Source: Botryococcus braunii (lineage: Eukaryota > Chlorophyta > Trebouxiophyceae). From it: DNA of 60,000 nucleotides. The translations under genes and the position numbers were made by a program. Below the pieces are notes generated by a model that worked only from the letters and a program-made list of their open reading frames with translations, had not been told where the DNA came from and ran no database searches. Shown here piece after piece: positions 48,764-58,363 of this stretch (position 1 is its first letter; the number at the start of each line of letters is the position of its first letter). The stretch is from NCBI GenBank assembly GCA_002005505.1, contig KV908340.1, positions 1 to 60,000 of the forward strand. The letters are read 5' to 3'.

Positions 48764-48926
48764 TGTAGCGCGCGGCAGGCAGACTCCGCCAGGGTTAGCC
48801 CCGTCGGATGCCAAGCGGTACATTAGGCCAGGCGTAGCCTCTTTAGGCTTCGCGCTAGCACATACGGTGTGGCGCTCGGGCCACACTGGCACTTTCATCG
48901 GTGCAAACAATTCGGATAACTTTACA
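48764..48926 (+). repeat. Gypsy E 3' LTR
   Basis: 163 bp with TG...CA ends, followed by AGGGA duplication (48927-48931) and resumption of copia D. Confidence 0.93.
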
Positions 48927-48931
48927 AGGGA

Positions 48932-50524
48932 TCAGACATGAAACGTCTGCTCCTTATACCCCTCAACAAAATGGAAGAGCAGAACGTTTTAACAGATCCT
49001 TGAAGGAGAAAGTTAGAATGCTTCTTTTGCAGGCAAAAGCTCCACAGAGCATGTGGGCGGATGCACTTCCAACAGCTGTGAGGTTGTTAAATCTCAGAGC
49101 AGTAAAGGGAAAGACAGCCACTCCCTATGAACTGCTGTTTGGGAGGAAACCATCAGTGCACTACTTAAGAGTGTGGGGATGCTTGGCGTTTATCAAAATA
49201 CCAGATAAGGATCTGTCAGCCTTTTCTGCTAGATCTGAGGCTGGGATGTTTGTGGGATATGAGCCTGCATCAAAGGCCTACAGAGTTAAGGTGGGGAACA
49301 AGGTAAAGGTGTCAAAGAACGTAAAATTCTTTGAAGACAAATTAGGAATTCATGCTCTCACTCCCAGTAATTCTCTTACTGCTGAATTCTCCCAGGAGAT
49401 AAATTTTGATCAAGTTCCATGCACTGATGATGGGGATGATTGGGATTTTGTACCGGTAGACCTCACTGGTGCATTGGAATTAAACAGGGAAGCTGGAAGG
49501 GGTATTGCCACAACTCTCCCAGCTAACATGGAAGTCATGCACAGGATAAATGATATCCTGAGAGGCTTGGGAACAGCGGAAGAGAGTGGTCCGAGTGGGT
49601 TATCTGGGCCAGGAGCTCCAGGGGAAGGAGTAATGGGCACTGGGAACATACAAAATCCAGTGTCACATGCACCAGACAGTTCAGGTGAAGAATCAGATAA
49701 TCAACCTCCTGCTGAAACCAGTGACTCGTTTGAGGAAATGCAAGGTGGTGCCAGGAATGGTCGAGGTAGATACGAACTGAGGCAAACGTTGGCAGAACCA
49801 GACAGGTATGTTCCGGGTACATACCACATTGGGGAAGCGCCAGTCACACATGCATCAGAAATAATCCCTCCAAATCAAAATGGTGCACAAGAGCAAGTGA
49901 AATTATCATCCAAGAATATCAAGGTTCCAGAGGACTGGTGGGAGGCTAAAAAATCCCCACAGTGGCCATACTGGTTAGAAGCCATGAATGAAGAGATGGA
50001 TTCTATAGACTCTCATGAAACGTTTGAATATTGTGAGAGACCCTCTGATGCCAAAATTATTCCTTTAAAATGGGTCTATGCTCTAAAGACTGACAGTTTT
50101 GGTGATATTGTCAGATTTAAGGCGAGACTGGTGGCACAAGGTTGCAAGCAAAGGCCAGGTGTTGACTACTTTGAAACCTTCGCTCCAGTAAGTACACACA
50201 CATCTAGGAGGGTGCTGTTAAATCTGGCTACGTCAAATGGGTGGAAAGTTCACCAAGTTGATGTGAAAACAGCATTCCTAAATGGAACACTGGATGAGGA
50301 AGTGTATGTAGCCCAACCTCCCTGTTTCTTTAATGGCGATTCTAATGTTGTGTGCAAGCTACTAAGATCTTTGTATGGTCTGAAGCAAGCACCACGTGCA
50401 TGGCACAAGTGTCTGGTTGAAGAGCTTGGAAAATTTGGGTTTATAGCCTGTCAAAGTGATCCAGCGCTCTTCATCAACAAGGAGTCATTCAAGTCATACG
50501 TATACTTGTTGGTATATGTGGATG
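48932..50524 (+). CDS. gag-pol: Copia D Gag-Pol, part 2 (integrase end, linker, RT first half)
   Basis: Resumes in phase after gypsy E: HETSAPYTPQQNGRAERFNR gives the third integrase catalytic residue. It continues through VWGCLAFIKIP, a moderately acidic linker (about 49400-49900), and RT (VPEDWWEAKKSPQWPYWLEA, FKARLVAQGCKQRPGVDYFE, HQVDVKTAFLNGTLDEEVYV, LYGLKQAPRAWHK). It stops at 50524 within the catalytic YVDD motif, cut by copia A2. Confidence 0.93.
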
Positions 50525-50894
50525 TGTTGTGTTAATTAATTTTATGCCTTTCCCTCAGAGGAGTAATAATGGCAAGTCTCCGTATGAAGACAATACCAAT
50601 TAGGAAAGAGAGGCAGAACCCTGAGTTCTGCCAGGCAATACATGCATTTGAACGAAGACTATCATAACGCAAGTTACAGACACGTTTGTAGAAAGGAGGC
50701 ATATGGGGCAAGCACGGATAGGGAAGGCACTTGGTTGGAACTATAGTGGCACTCCGGGTGTCTATCAATCAGTTGCTAACCAGTCCTTGACTTGTATATG
50801 TCCGTGCCTACTTAACAACGCACAAGTAGGAGGACATCGTCTAACACCCTCCGTGCCGCCACCATGCAGGATACGCCAAGCCCAGAATATTTCA
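50525..50894 (+). repeat. Copia A2 5' LTR (short, spliced-like form)
   Basis: 370 bp. Identical to the A1 LTR except that one period of the internal repeat is absent: the single leader unit (50728-50869) ends CAG and continues directly with GATACG. This equals removal of the GT-AG segment 14825-15145 of A1. Confidence 0.93.
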
Positions 50895-50908
50895 GGTTAT
50901 GGGCCCAC
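50895..50908 (+). other. Copia A2 primer binding site (half-tRNA iMet type)
   Basis: GGTTATGGGCCCAC directly after the short 5' LTR, as in A1. Confidence 0.85.
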
Positions 50909-50962
50909 GGGCTCGGATGCTGAGAGTGGGTGGCGCCTAAATCGGAGCTCACTAGACTGTGA

Positions 50963-51235
50963 ATGGCGAAGAAGCGGACAAAGCAAACAGCCAGGAAGAC
51001 CACCAACCTCAACGTTCCAGCGCGCTTGAGATCAGGACCTCCGTCATACAACGAACTAATCAGAGAAGGAGGACAACGTGGAGACCGCAATCCTGACGAG
51101 AGAGCCTTTATCGTCAAAGACTACATCTTTCACCTTCACGTTGGCTGTCCGTTAGCTCAACCCACCTGGTTCAGAAGTAAGATCTTGCTGCTACCTTGCG
51201 AGTACTGGAGTTATAAGACAACTGGGGAATTATGA
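50963..51235 (+). CDS. Copia A2 pre-gag ORF with histone H3 tail mimic
   Basis: Same 90-residue protein as 15239-15511, with RTKQTARK at residues 5-12 and ATGA overlap with gag-pol (51232-51235). Identity with A1 shows the ORF was present in the common source copy; it does not by itself prove selection, because the copies are too young. Confidence 0.7.
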   Translation: MAKKRTKQTARKTTNLNVPARLRSGPPSYNELIREGGQRGDRNPDERAFIVKDYIFHLHVGCPLAQPTWFRSKILLLPCEYWSYKTTGEL

Positions 51236-54200
51236 CTTCCAAGAAGAAAGGATCATCAGCTAGTGGAGCATCAACGTCAAGCAGTGAACCAGCCTCATCC
51301 ACACCCATCAGAGAACCGTGTACTCCCAGCACCTCAAGAGGCAGCGGAGATGAGCTGCCCAAGATTATCCCAACAAATGTCAAGGTACACATAAAACTGA
51401 AGGAACGGGGGACAAATATTATTGTTTGGAAGAATGCATTTTTGGCAGCAAATGAGTCAAAAGGGTCTTTGCCTGCCATCCTGGAGGCTATGCCTGGTAC
51501 AGCACATGACGCAGCCGCAATGTTACTGATTTATGAGTCAGTCCCAGAGGAATGGCTGGGACCTCTGTCTAATCTGCCCTCTGCTTATGATGCATATGAG
51601 TTCATCTGCAGAAAGTTTATTGGTGGATATAATATCGAGGCCAATGCTGATTGGCTCCAAGAAATGAGCCAGGGAATGAAACATGACGAGACGATTTCGC
51701 AATATGTCAACAGAATGATCAACCTGAAGGCATGCCTTGACAGGAACAACCATGCTCTACTGGATGCACACGTTGCAACCCAGATTGTGCAGGGCTTGCC
51801 TGATGCAGCTAAAGAGCCAGGAATGATCACAACTGCTGCAGCACAACCCCTGGAGAAGCTGGCTGGACTTCTGCGCAACACAGCAGCTGCAGTGGGTTTT
51901 GATGAATATGCTCCTCGCCAACCAAGGGTTTTGGCTCTTGGACAAGGCTCCAGTGGAGCCAATACCCCACCAGCTGCCAGTGCAGTCCATCAGCAGGCCC
52001 AACCAACTGTCTCTGAGGCCAAGTCCGAGACTAAGGGCATCTGCAACTACTGCAATAAGAAGGGGCATTACTGGAGGGACTGTCGAAAGAGGAAGCGGGA
52101 CGAGGAGACCCAACGGAACGTAGTGGCAGCGGTCCAACAATTGCAGGGAATGTGGCCACAGGGACCTCCACATATGGGTGGCCCACACCCTCCTGCAGCC
52201 CAGCTGGCGCACCCTGGACTGGATGCCTTTCCGGCATGGTTCCAACCCCCAGCTCCCCCACCTCCACCACCTGGAGGTATGCCATACATAATTTCCCTCA
52301 ACATCCTGAAGACTCCTGTCAGAAATTCGTCTCTGCAATCCTGGCTGGTGGACAGTGGAGCATCTGTACATCTGGTGAATGATGTGACCCTACTACATAA
52401 TCCAACTGTGCATGCCAAACCCATCCCATTACATCTGGCCACTTCAGATGCCACTGGAGGAATTGTAGCATCAGGCTCTGTCTGCATCCTCAGTCGAGTG
52501 GGAGTTCCCCTGTGGATACATCATGTTCAGTGTGTTCCTTCTGCAACCTCAAACATACTGTCAGTATCTGCAGCATTGCGGGATGGGGCAGTCTTTCGCA
52601 CAGATGATGTTGGAGCGTTCACTGAAGTCTGTGGTCCAAACAGCTGGAGGTCTCGGATCAGTGCAGAGAAAGGGCTATTTTATATTCATCAAGTTGTAGC
52701 TCTGAGTCCCAGTGTTAACCACAGAAGAATTTCAGCTGCTGTGAAGTCCAAAACCCCCACCCAAAACTCACACAACTGTGCCAGACGATACCTCTGGCAT
52801 AGCAGAATGGGACATCCAGGTGAAACATGGATGCAGCGCCTAACCAATGAGGACCTGGTCTCGGGACTTGATACATCCCTATGTCCCTGCTCCAATTGTC
52901 CAGTCTACTGTGAAGCATGTATTGAGGGAAAGACGTCTCGGCCTCCATTTGGAATAAGCAGTAGACCAGCTGTTGAACCACTTGACAGAGTACATATTGA
53001 CACTGTGGGCCCCATTTTTCCTGCTGCAGTAACTGGTGAACGTTACTGGGTGACTGCTTTGGATGAGTCATCTCAGTTAAAGGCGGTCCTGCCTGTGAAG
53101 TCCAAAGATGCCATCAGTGCTGCTGTGAGGGACCTCATTCTATACTGGCAGACCCAGAAGAAAACCAAAGTGAAGTGTGTCCGGTGTGACCGTGGAACTG
53201 AATTTCTGAATGCCACGTTCAAAGAATTTTGTGCATCCCAGGGGACTAAATTGGAGACCTCAGCTCCTTACACCCCGCAACAGAATGGAGCGGCTGAAAG
53301 AGCCAATCGCACCCTCAAGGAACGTACCAGGACTCTTCTGGCTTTTGCAGCTGCCAGTCCAACGTTGTGGAAGGAGGCCCTGGAAACTGCATGCACCCTA
53401 CTGAACATGGGTCCCAGTACCGGGAGGGACCGCACGCCATCAGAATTATTTTTTGGCTACAAACCAAATGTAACCCCACTGCGTACCTGGGGTTGCTTGG
53501 CCTTTGTGCACATTCCTGATGTCCAGCGCTCTGTGTTTTCCCCTAAAACTGTGCCAGGGATGCTTACTGGTTACTCAGCCTCCTCCAAAGCCTATCGGAT
53601 CTATGTGGGAGGGGGTATCTGGAAGGAGAGCAGAGATGTGGTTTTCGTGGAGCACCTCAGGGGAGCCTCTCGGGTTGGCATGAGCGTTTCCTCAACACAG
53701 TCTACAGAGTTTCTGTGTCCTGAGCCCTCTGCAAGTGACACTCCCCCAGTCTTTCCCGGCACCTCCCCTGGCACAACCAACATCAGCCTTGAGACAGATC
53801 TTGATGACCCACACAGTGAGCCTGAGTACCTGCCAGCCTCCAGCAACCTCCCCACACAGCCTGTCACAGGACCCCCCAGTGAGGCTGAGCCCGAGCCTGA
53901 ATCCAGAAGACTGTGTGACCCAGTGGAGATGGATCAAACCCTGGAGGCAGTACAGGACTTAGCCAGAGGAGTGAGACAGGACTCCCACCTTCGACCGCAG
54001 ATGGAGCGAGCCCAGGAGGTCCTCAGACCAACTAGGTCTGATTGCCGCAACCACCAATTGGATGGCCTGACCCGGGCTCAACGACACGAACAACGCACTG
54101 CCGCCAAAGACCTCCTGCTGCCACAGGAGAAGGGAGAGAGCAGAGAGCGAGAGGGGTTGACTGAATGTGACTCTCTGTCACAGGGACCAGGGGAAGTGCA

Positions 54201-56634
54201 GCTAGAGGGTGATTCACATGAGGGGCATGAATTGCATGTGAGTGCAGTGAGGGGGGCAGCTACATGCAAAGCTGCAAATGGTCCCGGGGAGCTGAGCAGT
54301 ATGGGTGGGTCTTGTTCAGTGACTGAGAGAAATGTAAGAGATGTGACCATGCAGAGTTCTTCTGGCAACCCGTCCAGTCAGAGCACTCCTGGACGGGACT
54401 GTGGTGGCAGCCACCGGTCAGAGGAAGCATCATATGCTTTCTCTGCACCAGCCAAACATGATTGTGAGCGGGAGACAGGATCTGCATCCTTGACTCCATG
54501 TAAGGGACGAGAGGAGGAGGTGAATCAGGAGCACAGACATTGTGGAGACAGACCAAATTACAAGTGCTCACTGAGAGGTACCTGTGCCTGGGAGAGTGAT
54601 GTCAGAGATGTGAGGTCACTCCCAACAGTGACATGCAGTCGGTCTGAGAGGCATGTGGATCACATAAATCAGGGGAAGTATGCAGACACTCTGCCATATC
54701 CCGATGTTGCTTGTGAGAGACCTGAAGAGTCTGAACTCTTGCAGGCATGTCAGAGTGTGTCTGAGGAGGTGAATCGGAAGTCTGGACAATGTGAAGGGAT
54801 TCCAAATTACAAAGACTGTCCGAGAGGTACCTGTGCATGGGAGGATGATGTGAGGGATGAGCAGAGTAACTTGTGCAAAGCCAAGTGTGAGTCCAAGCGA
54901 GAGCGTGCTATGAGAGAGCATTCTACTTCTACTGGAGAGCCTGTGATGTGTAACTCAGCGAGTGTCAGTGGAAGAGTAGTGGGTTCTGGACAAAGTGAGA
55001 GAAAATCAGGCAATTCAGAGGAAAAGCACACAGGTGTCAGATTTGGGAAAATTCACGTTCCCTCTAATTTGAGAGAAGCACAGATGTCTCCCCAGTGGGA
55101 ATACTGGAAGGCAGCTATGCAGGAAGAGCAAAATTCTCTAGATACTCATGAGGTCATGGAGTATGTTCCGAGACCTCGTGGACATAAGGTTATTCCAGTT
55201 CACTGGATATTTTCAGTGAAAATGGATGCACATGGCAATGTTGTGAGATTCAAGGCCAGATTAGTGGCACAGGGATGCAGACAAATCCCTGGAGTGGATG
55301 TGATGGAGGTCTTTGCTCCTACTAGTAGCTATGGAGCTAGAAGAGCTCTGCTTGCTGTTGCTGCAAGAGAGGGCTGTGAAATTCATCAGGTGGACGTTAA
55401 GACCGCCTTTCTGAATGGTGAGCTCGAGGAGGAAGTATATGTAACGCAACCTCCTGGCTTTGAGAATGGTGATAAGAATATTGTGTGCCGATTGAGAAAG
55501 GCGTTGTATGGCCTGAAGCAGGCTCCACGTGCCTGGCACAAAACCCTGAATGACAAACTTGAAGTCATGGGGTATGAGGTGTGCAAGAGTGATGCGGGAG
55601 TGTATGTGAGATGCTCTACTGATGGAGGAAAGTCCTATGTGCTGATCTATGTTGATGATCTTCTGATAGTTTCCAAGGGCATGTCAGAAATCGAGAGAGT
55701 GAAGGGACTTCTCAAGAAAGAATTCACCATCCATGATCTTGGGGAAGTGAAGGATTTCTTGGGATGTCAAGTGATGAGAGATAGAGATAAAGGGCTGATC
55801 ACCCTGAGTTGCATCCCTAAAATCGATGCACTTGTAGAGAAATTTGGCTTGGATCTTGAGTCAGTGGGACCTGATACTCCCATGACAAAAGATTTCGTAA
55901 TGTCCCAAAGGCCTGCACCGAGAGATGGGAGCGACAGCATTGGTGCTGGCAGTCCACTACCTCCAGGTCACCGTTACTGTGAGTTAGTAGGGTCTCTTCT
56001 GTATATAGCCAACACCACACGTCCCGATATAGCTCAGGCAGTAGGTGTATTGTCTCGTTATCGCATATCTCCCACCACAGCACATTGGAATGAAGCCATC
56101 CGTGTGTTGAAGTATCTGAAAGGAACCCGAGATTTGGTTCTAACTCTCGGAGGGGGGGAGATAGAGCTAGAAGGCTATGTGGATGCCGACTATGGAGGTG
56201 ATCAGGATCATCGCTTCTCTACCACTGGCTTTGTCCTCACTGTGTTTGGAGGAGCAGTAGTGTGGGGAAGTAAAAAGCAATCTGCTGTTGCCACTTCAAC
56301 AGTGGAGGCTGAATTCATGGCAGCAAGTGCTGTTGTGAAGGAAGCAAATTGGCTGAGAGGTTTCCTGGAGGAAATTGGAGTGTTACCGTGGATAGTGAAG
56401 ATTCATTGTGACAACCAAGGGTGTATAAACCACCTGAGGAATCCGGTGTACTCCAAACACACAAAGCATATTGCAATTAGCTGTCATTTCGCACGTGAAG
56501 CTATTGCAAAGGGGCAGGTTGAATTCAAGTACATTCAATCTGCTAGAAATGTGGCTGACATTTTTACCGAACCACTAGTTAGACAAGTGTTTCTGGGACA
56601 TCGTAACTCACTGGGACTGGCCAAGTTTCTGTGA
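51232..56634 (+). CDS. gag-pol: Copia A2 Gag-Pol polyprotein
   Basis: 1800 residues, domains as in A1 (YVDD at about 55648). Differences noted: Glu for Asp in the RNase H region (LEEIGVLPW), Glu for Lys near the C-terminus (IFTEPLV), and one silent change near 51640. The Lys in FTKPL is conserved in copia C and D (MTKPLAK, FTKPLAS), so the A2 Glu is the derived state; its effect is unknown. Frame intact. Confidence 0.96.
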   Translation: MTSKKKGSSASGASTSSSEPASSTPIREPCTPSTSRGSGDELPKIIPTNVKVHIKLKERGTNIIVWKNAFLAANESKGSLPAILEAMPGTAHDAAAMLLIYESVPEEWLGPLSNLPSAYDAYEFICRKFIGGYNIEANADWLQEMSQGMKHDETISQYVNRMINLKACLDRNNHALLDAHVATQIVQGLPDAAKEPGMITTAAAQPLEKLAGLLRNTAAAVGFDEYAPRQPRVLALGQGSSGANTPPAASAVHQQAQPTVSEAKSETKGICNYCNKKGHYWRDCRKRKRDEETQRNVVAAVQQLQGMWPQGPPHMGGPHPPAAQLAHPGLDAFPAWFQPPAPPPPPPGGMPYIISLNILKTPVRNSSLQSWLVDSGASVHLVNDVTLLHNPTVHAKPIPLHLATSDATGGIVASGSVCILSRVGVPLWIHHVQCVPSATSNILSVSAALRDGAVFRTDDVGAFTEVCGPNSWRSRISAEKGLFYIHQVVALSPSVNHRRISAAVKSKTPTQNSHNCARRYLWHSRMGHPGETWMQRLTNEDLVSGLDTSLCPCSNCPVYCEACIEGKTSRPPFGISSRPAVEPLDRVHIDTVGPIFPAAVTGERYWVTALDESSQLKAVLPVKSKDAISAAVRDLILYWQTQKKTKVKCVRCDRGTEFLNATFKEFCASQGTKLETSAPYTPQQNGAAERANRTLKERTRTLLAFAAASPTLWKEALETACTLLNMGPSTGRDRTPSELFFGYKPNVTPLRTWGCLAFVHIPDVQRSVFSPKTVPGMLTGYSASSKAYRIYVGGGIWKESRDVVFVEHLRGASRVGMSVSSTQSTEFLCPEPSASDTPPVFPGTSPGTTNISLETDLDDPHSEPEYLPASSNLPTQPVTGPPSEAEPEPESRRLCDPVEMDQTLEAVQDLARGVRQDSHLRPQMERAQEVLRPTRSDCRNHQLDGLTRAQRHEQRTAAKDLLLPQEKGESREREGLTECDSLSQGPGEVQLEGDSHEGHELHVSAVRGAATCKAANGPGELSSMGGSCSVTERNVRDVTMQSSSGNPSSQSTPGRDCGGSHRSEEASYAFSAPAKHDCERETGSASLTPCKGREEEVNQEHRHCGDRPNYKCSLRGTCAWESDVRDVRSLPTVTCSRSERHVDHINQGKYADTLPYPDVACERPEESELLQACQSVSEEVNRKSGQCEGIPNYKDCPRGTCAWEDDVRDEQSNLCKAKCESKRERAMREHSTSTGEPVMCNSASVSGRVVGSGQSERKSGNSEEKHTGVRFGKIHVPSNLREAQMSPQWEYWKAAMQEEQNSLDTHEVMEYVPRPRGHKVIPVHWIFSVKMDAHGNVVRFKARLVAQGCRQIPGVDVMEVFAPTSSYGARRALLAVAAREGCEIHQVDVKTAFLNGELEEEVYVTQPPGFENGDKNIVCRLRKALYGLKQAPRAWHKTLNDKLEVMGYEVCKSDAGVYVRCSTDGGKSYVLIYVDDLLIVSKGMSEIERVKGLLKKEFTIHDLGEVKDFLGCQVMRDRDKGLITLSCIPKIDALVEKFGLDLESVGPDTPMTKDFVMSQRPAPRDGSDSIGAGSPLPPGHRYCELVGSLLYIANTTRPDIAQAVGVLSRYRISPTTAHWNEAIRVLKYLKGTRDLVLTLGGGEIELEGYVDADYGGDQDHRFSTTGFVLTVFGGAVVWGSKKQSAVATSTVEAEFMAASAVVKEANWLRGFLEEIGVLPWIVKIHCDNQGCINHLRNPVYSKHTKHIAISCHFAREAIAKGQVEFKYIQSARNVADIFTEPLVRQVFLGHRNSLGLAKFL

Positions 56635-56652
56635 GGTAAAGGCAAGGGGAAG

Positions 56653-57343
56653 TGTTGTGTTAATTAATTTTATGCCTTTCCCTCAGAGGAGTAATAATGG
56701 CAAGTCTCCGTATGAAGACAATACCAATTAGGAAAGAGAGGCAGAACCCTGAGTTCTGCCAGGCAATACATGCATTTGAACGAAGACTATCATAACGCAA
56801 GTTACAGACACGTTTGTAGAAAGGAGGCATATGGGGCAAGCACGGATAGGGAAGGCACTTGGTTGGAACTATAGTGGCACTCCGGGTGTCTATCAATCAG
56901 TTGCTAACCAGTCCTTGACTTGTATATGTCCGTGCCTACTTAACAACGCACAAGTAGGAGGACATCGTCTAACACCCTCCGTGCCGCCACCATGCAGGTG
57001 ACTTAATCCTTATTGTATTCCTGGATTTAGCACTCAGATGAACATTGTTAGAACATGTTAGACATATAGAGTTGAGTTTAGCTCATCGGACAAAGTAATG
57101 AACACGACCTGGGTGAGAGCAGGTTAGGCGTGTTTGAACTGCGTCACCTTGTTAGGAGAGATGAGAGATATTGTAACACTTGGTTGGAACTATAGTGGCA
57201 CTCCGGGTGTCTATCAATCAGTTGCTAACCAGTCCTTGACTTGTATATGTCCGTGCCTACTTAACAACGCACAAGTAGGAGGACATCGTCTAACACCCTC
57301 CGTGCCGCCACCATGCAGGATACGCCAAGCCCAGAATATTTCA
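56653..57343 (+). repeat. Copia A2 3' LTR (long form)
   Basis: 691 bp with internal repeats at 56856-56997 and 57177-57318 and GT-AG segment 56998-57318. Preceded by the purine tract (56639-56652). Confidence 0.93.
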
Positions 57344-57348
57344 GGATG

Positions 57349-58325
57349 ATTTGCTGATTGTGAGTGAGGATGTGGAATGTATTCAGTGTGTTAAGCAACA
57401 GCTGACTAGTATATTCTCAATTCACGATCTTGGTGAGATAAAGTCATTTTTGGGCTGTGAAATCAAGATAAATGAATCCTCACAAACTCTGAAAATGACC
57501 AATGTCCTGAAAATTGAGAAATTGGTGGAAGAGTATGGGCTGCCTGATCAGGGGAAGGAGGTTGATACACCCATGTCAGGTTCCTTCTTGCCTACCCAAA
57601 TGCCTGAACCTCCTAAAGGGATGACTGGAGAGCAGATTGGATCAGGAATTCCCTTACCAGAAGGTCACAGGTATTTAGAATTAATTGGTTCACTACAGTA
57701 TTTGTCAACAACTACAAGGCCTGATATTTCTCAAGCTGTGGGGATGTTGAGCAGATTTAGAGGACAGCCAACAACATCCCATTGGAATGGAGCAATTAGA
57801 GTACTGAGGTACCTCAACTGCACCAAATACATGGGAATTAAGTATACTGGATCAAATAAAAATGAACTGGTATGCTTTGTGGATGCAGATTTTGCAGGTG
57901 ATCTGGACAGTAGAAAATCCACAACTGGGTTTGTGTTTCTATTGAACGGGTCTGCTGTATCCTGGTCAAGTAAGAGGCAAACTTCCATAGCAACATCCAC
58001 TGTGGAGTCTGAATACATTGCTGTAAGTGCAGCAGTGAAAGAAGCCATGTGGGTGGGAAGTATGCTCTGTGAGTTGGGAGAAGAGATCACATGTGTAACC
58101 ATGTATTGTGATAATCAGGGGTGTGTGTCAAACCTGAGAAATCACATGGTCTCTAAACACACTAAACACATCAGTGTGAGTTACCATCATGCACGAGAGA
58201 AGGTGGTTTGGGGTCAGATTGATCCTACATATGTGCCAACTACTGAAAATGTAGCTGACATGTTCACAAAGCCACTAGCATCTACTGTGTTTGAAAGACA
58301 TCGTAACATGTTGGGAATGCAGTAA
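57349..58325 (+). CDS. gag-pol: Copia D Gag-Pol, part 3 (RT second half, RNase H)
   Basis: Resumes in phase after A2: the GAT codon of YVDD is completed by 57349-57350 and LLIVSED follows. RT end (IHDLGEIKSFLGCEI, then TRPDISQAVGMLSRF) and RNase H (CFVDADFAGD, STVESEYIA, TKPLAS), stopping at TAA 58323-58325. Joined over all inserts the polyprotein would be about 1468 residues with no other lesion. Confidence 0.93.
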
Positions 58326-58349
58326 CTGATTGTTGGCATGTCCTGAAAG

Positions 58350-58363
58350 TACAAGGGGAAGAT
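58350..58363 (+). other. Copia D polypurine tract
   Basis: Purine-rich ACAAGGGGAAGAT directly upstream of the 3' LTR. Confidence 0.75.

Larger units (their letters stand above)
36948..48926 (+). mobile_element. Gypsy E: Ty3/gypsy chromovirus inserted in copia D integrase
   Basis: LTRs of 163 bp (TGTAGCGCGCGG...ACTTTACA); target duplication AGGGA (36943-36947, 48927-48931). The 5' LTR is split by gypsy F: 19 bp (36948-36966) plus 144 bp (43002-43145) equals 163. Without F the element is about 5.9 kb. It encodes gag and pol in one frame separated by one TGA, with a chromodomain at the end. LTRs identical by eye and frames intact. Confidence 0.94.
50525..57343 (+). mobile_element. Copia A2: second copy of copia A, inserted in the copia D RT active site
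   Basis: 6819 bp; target duplication GGATG (50520-50524, 57344-57348). The 3' LTR is the long 691-bp form, while the 5' LTR is 370 bp, short by exactly 321 bp. All else is nearly identical to A1. The unequal LTRs in one otherwise pristine element are unusual. Confidence 0.95.
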
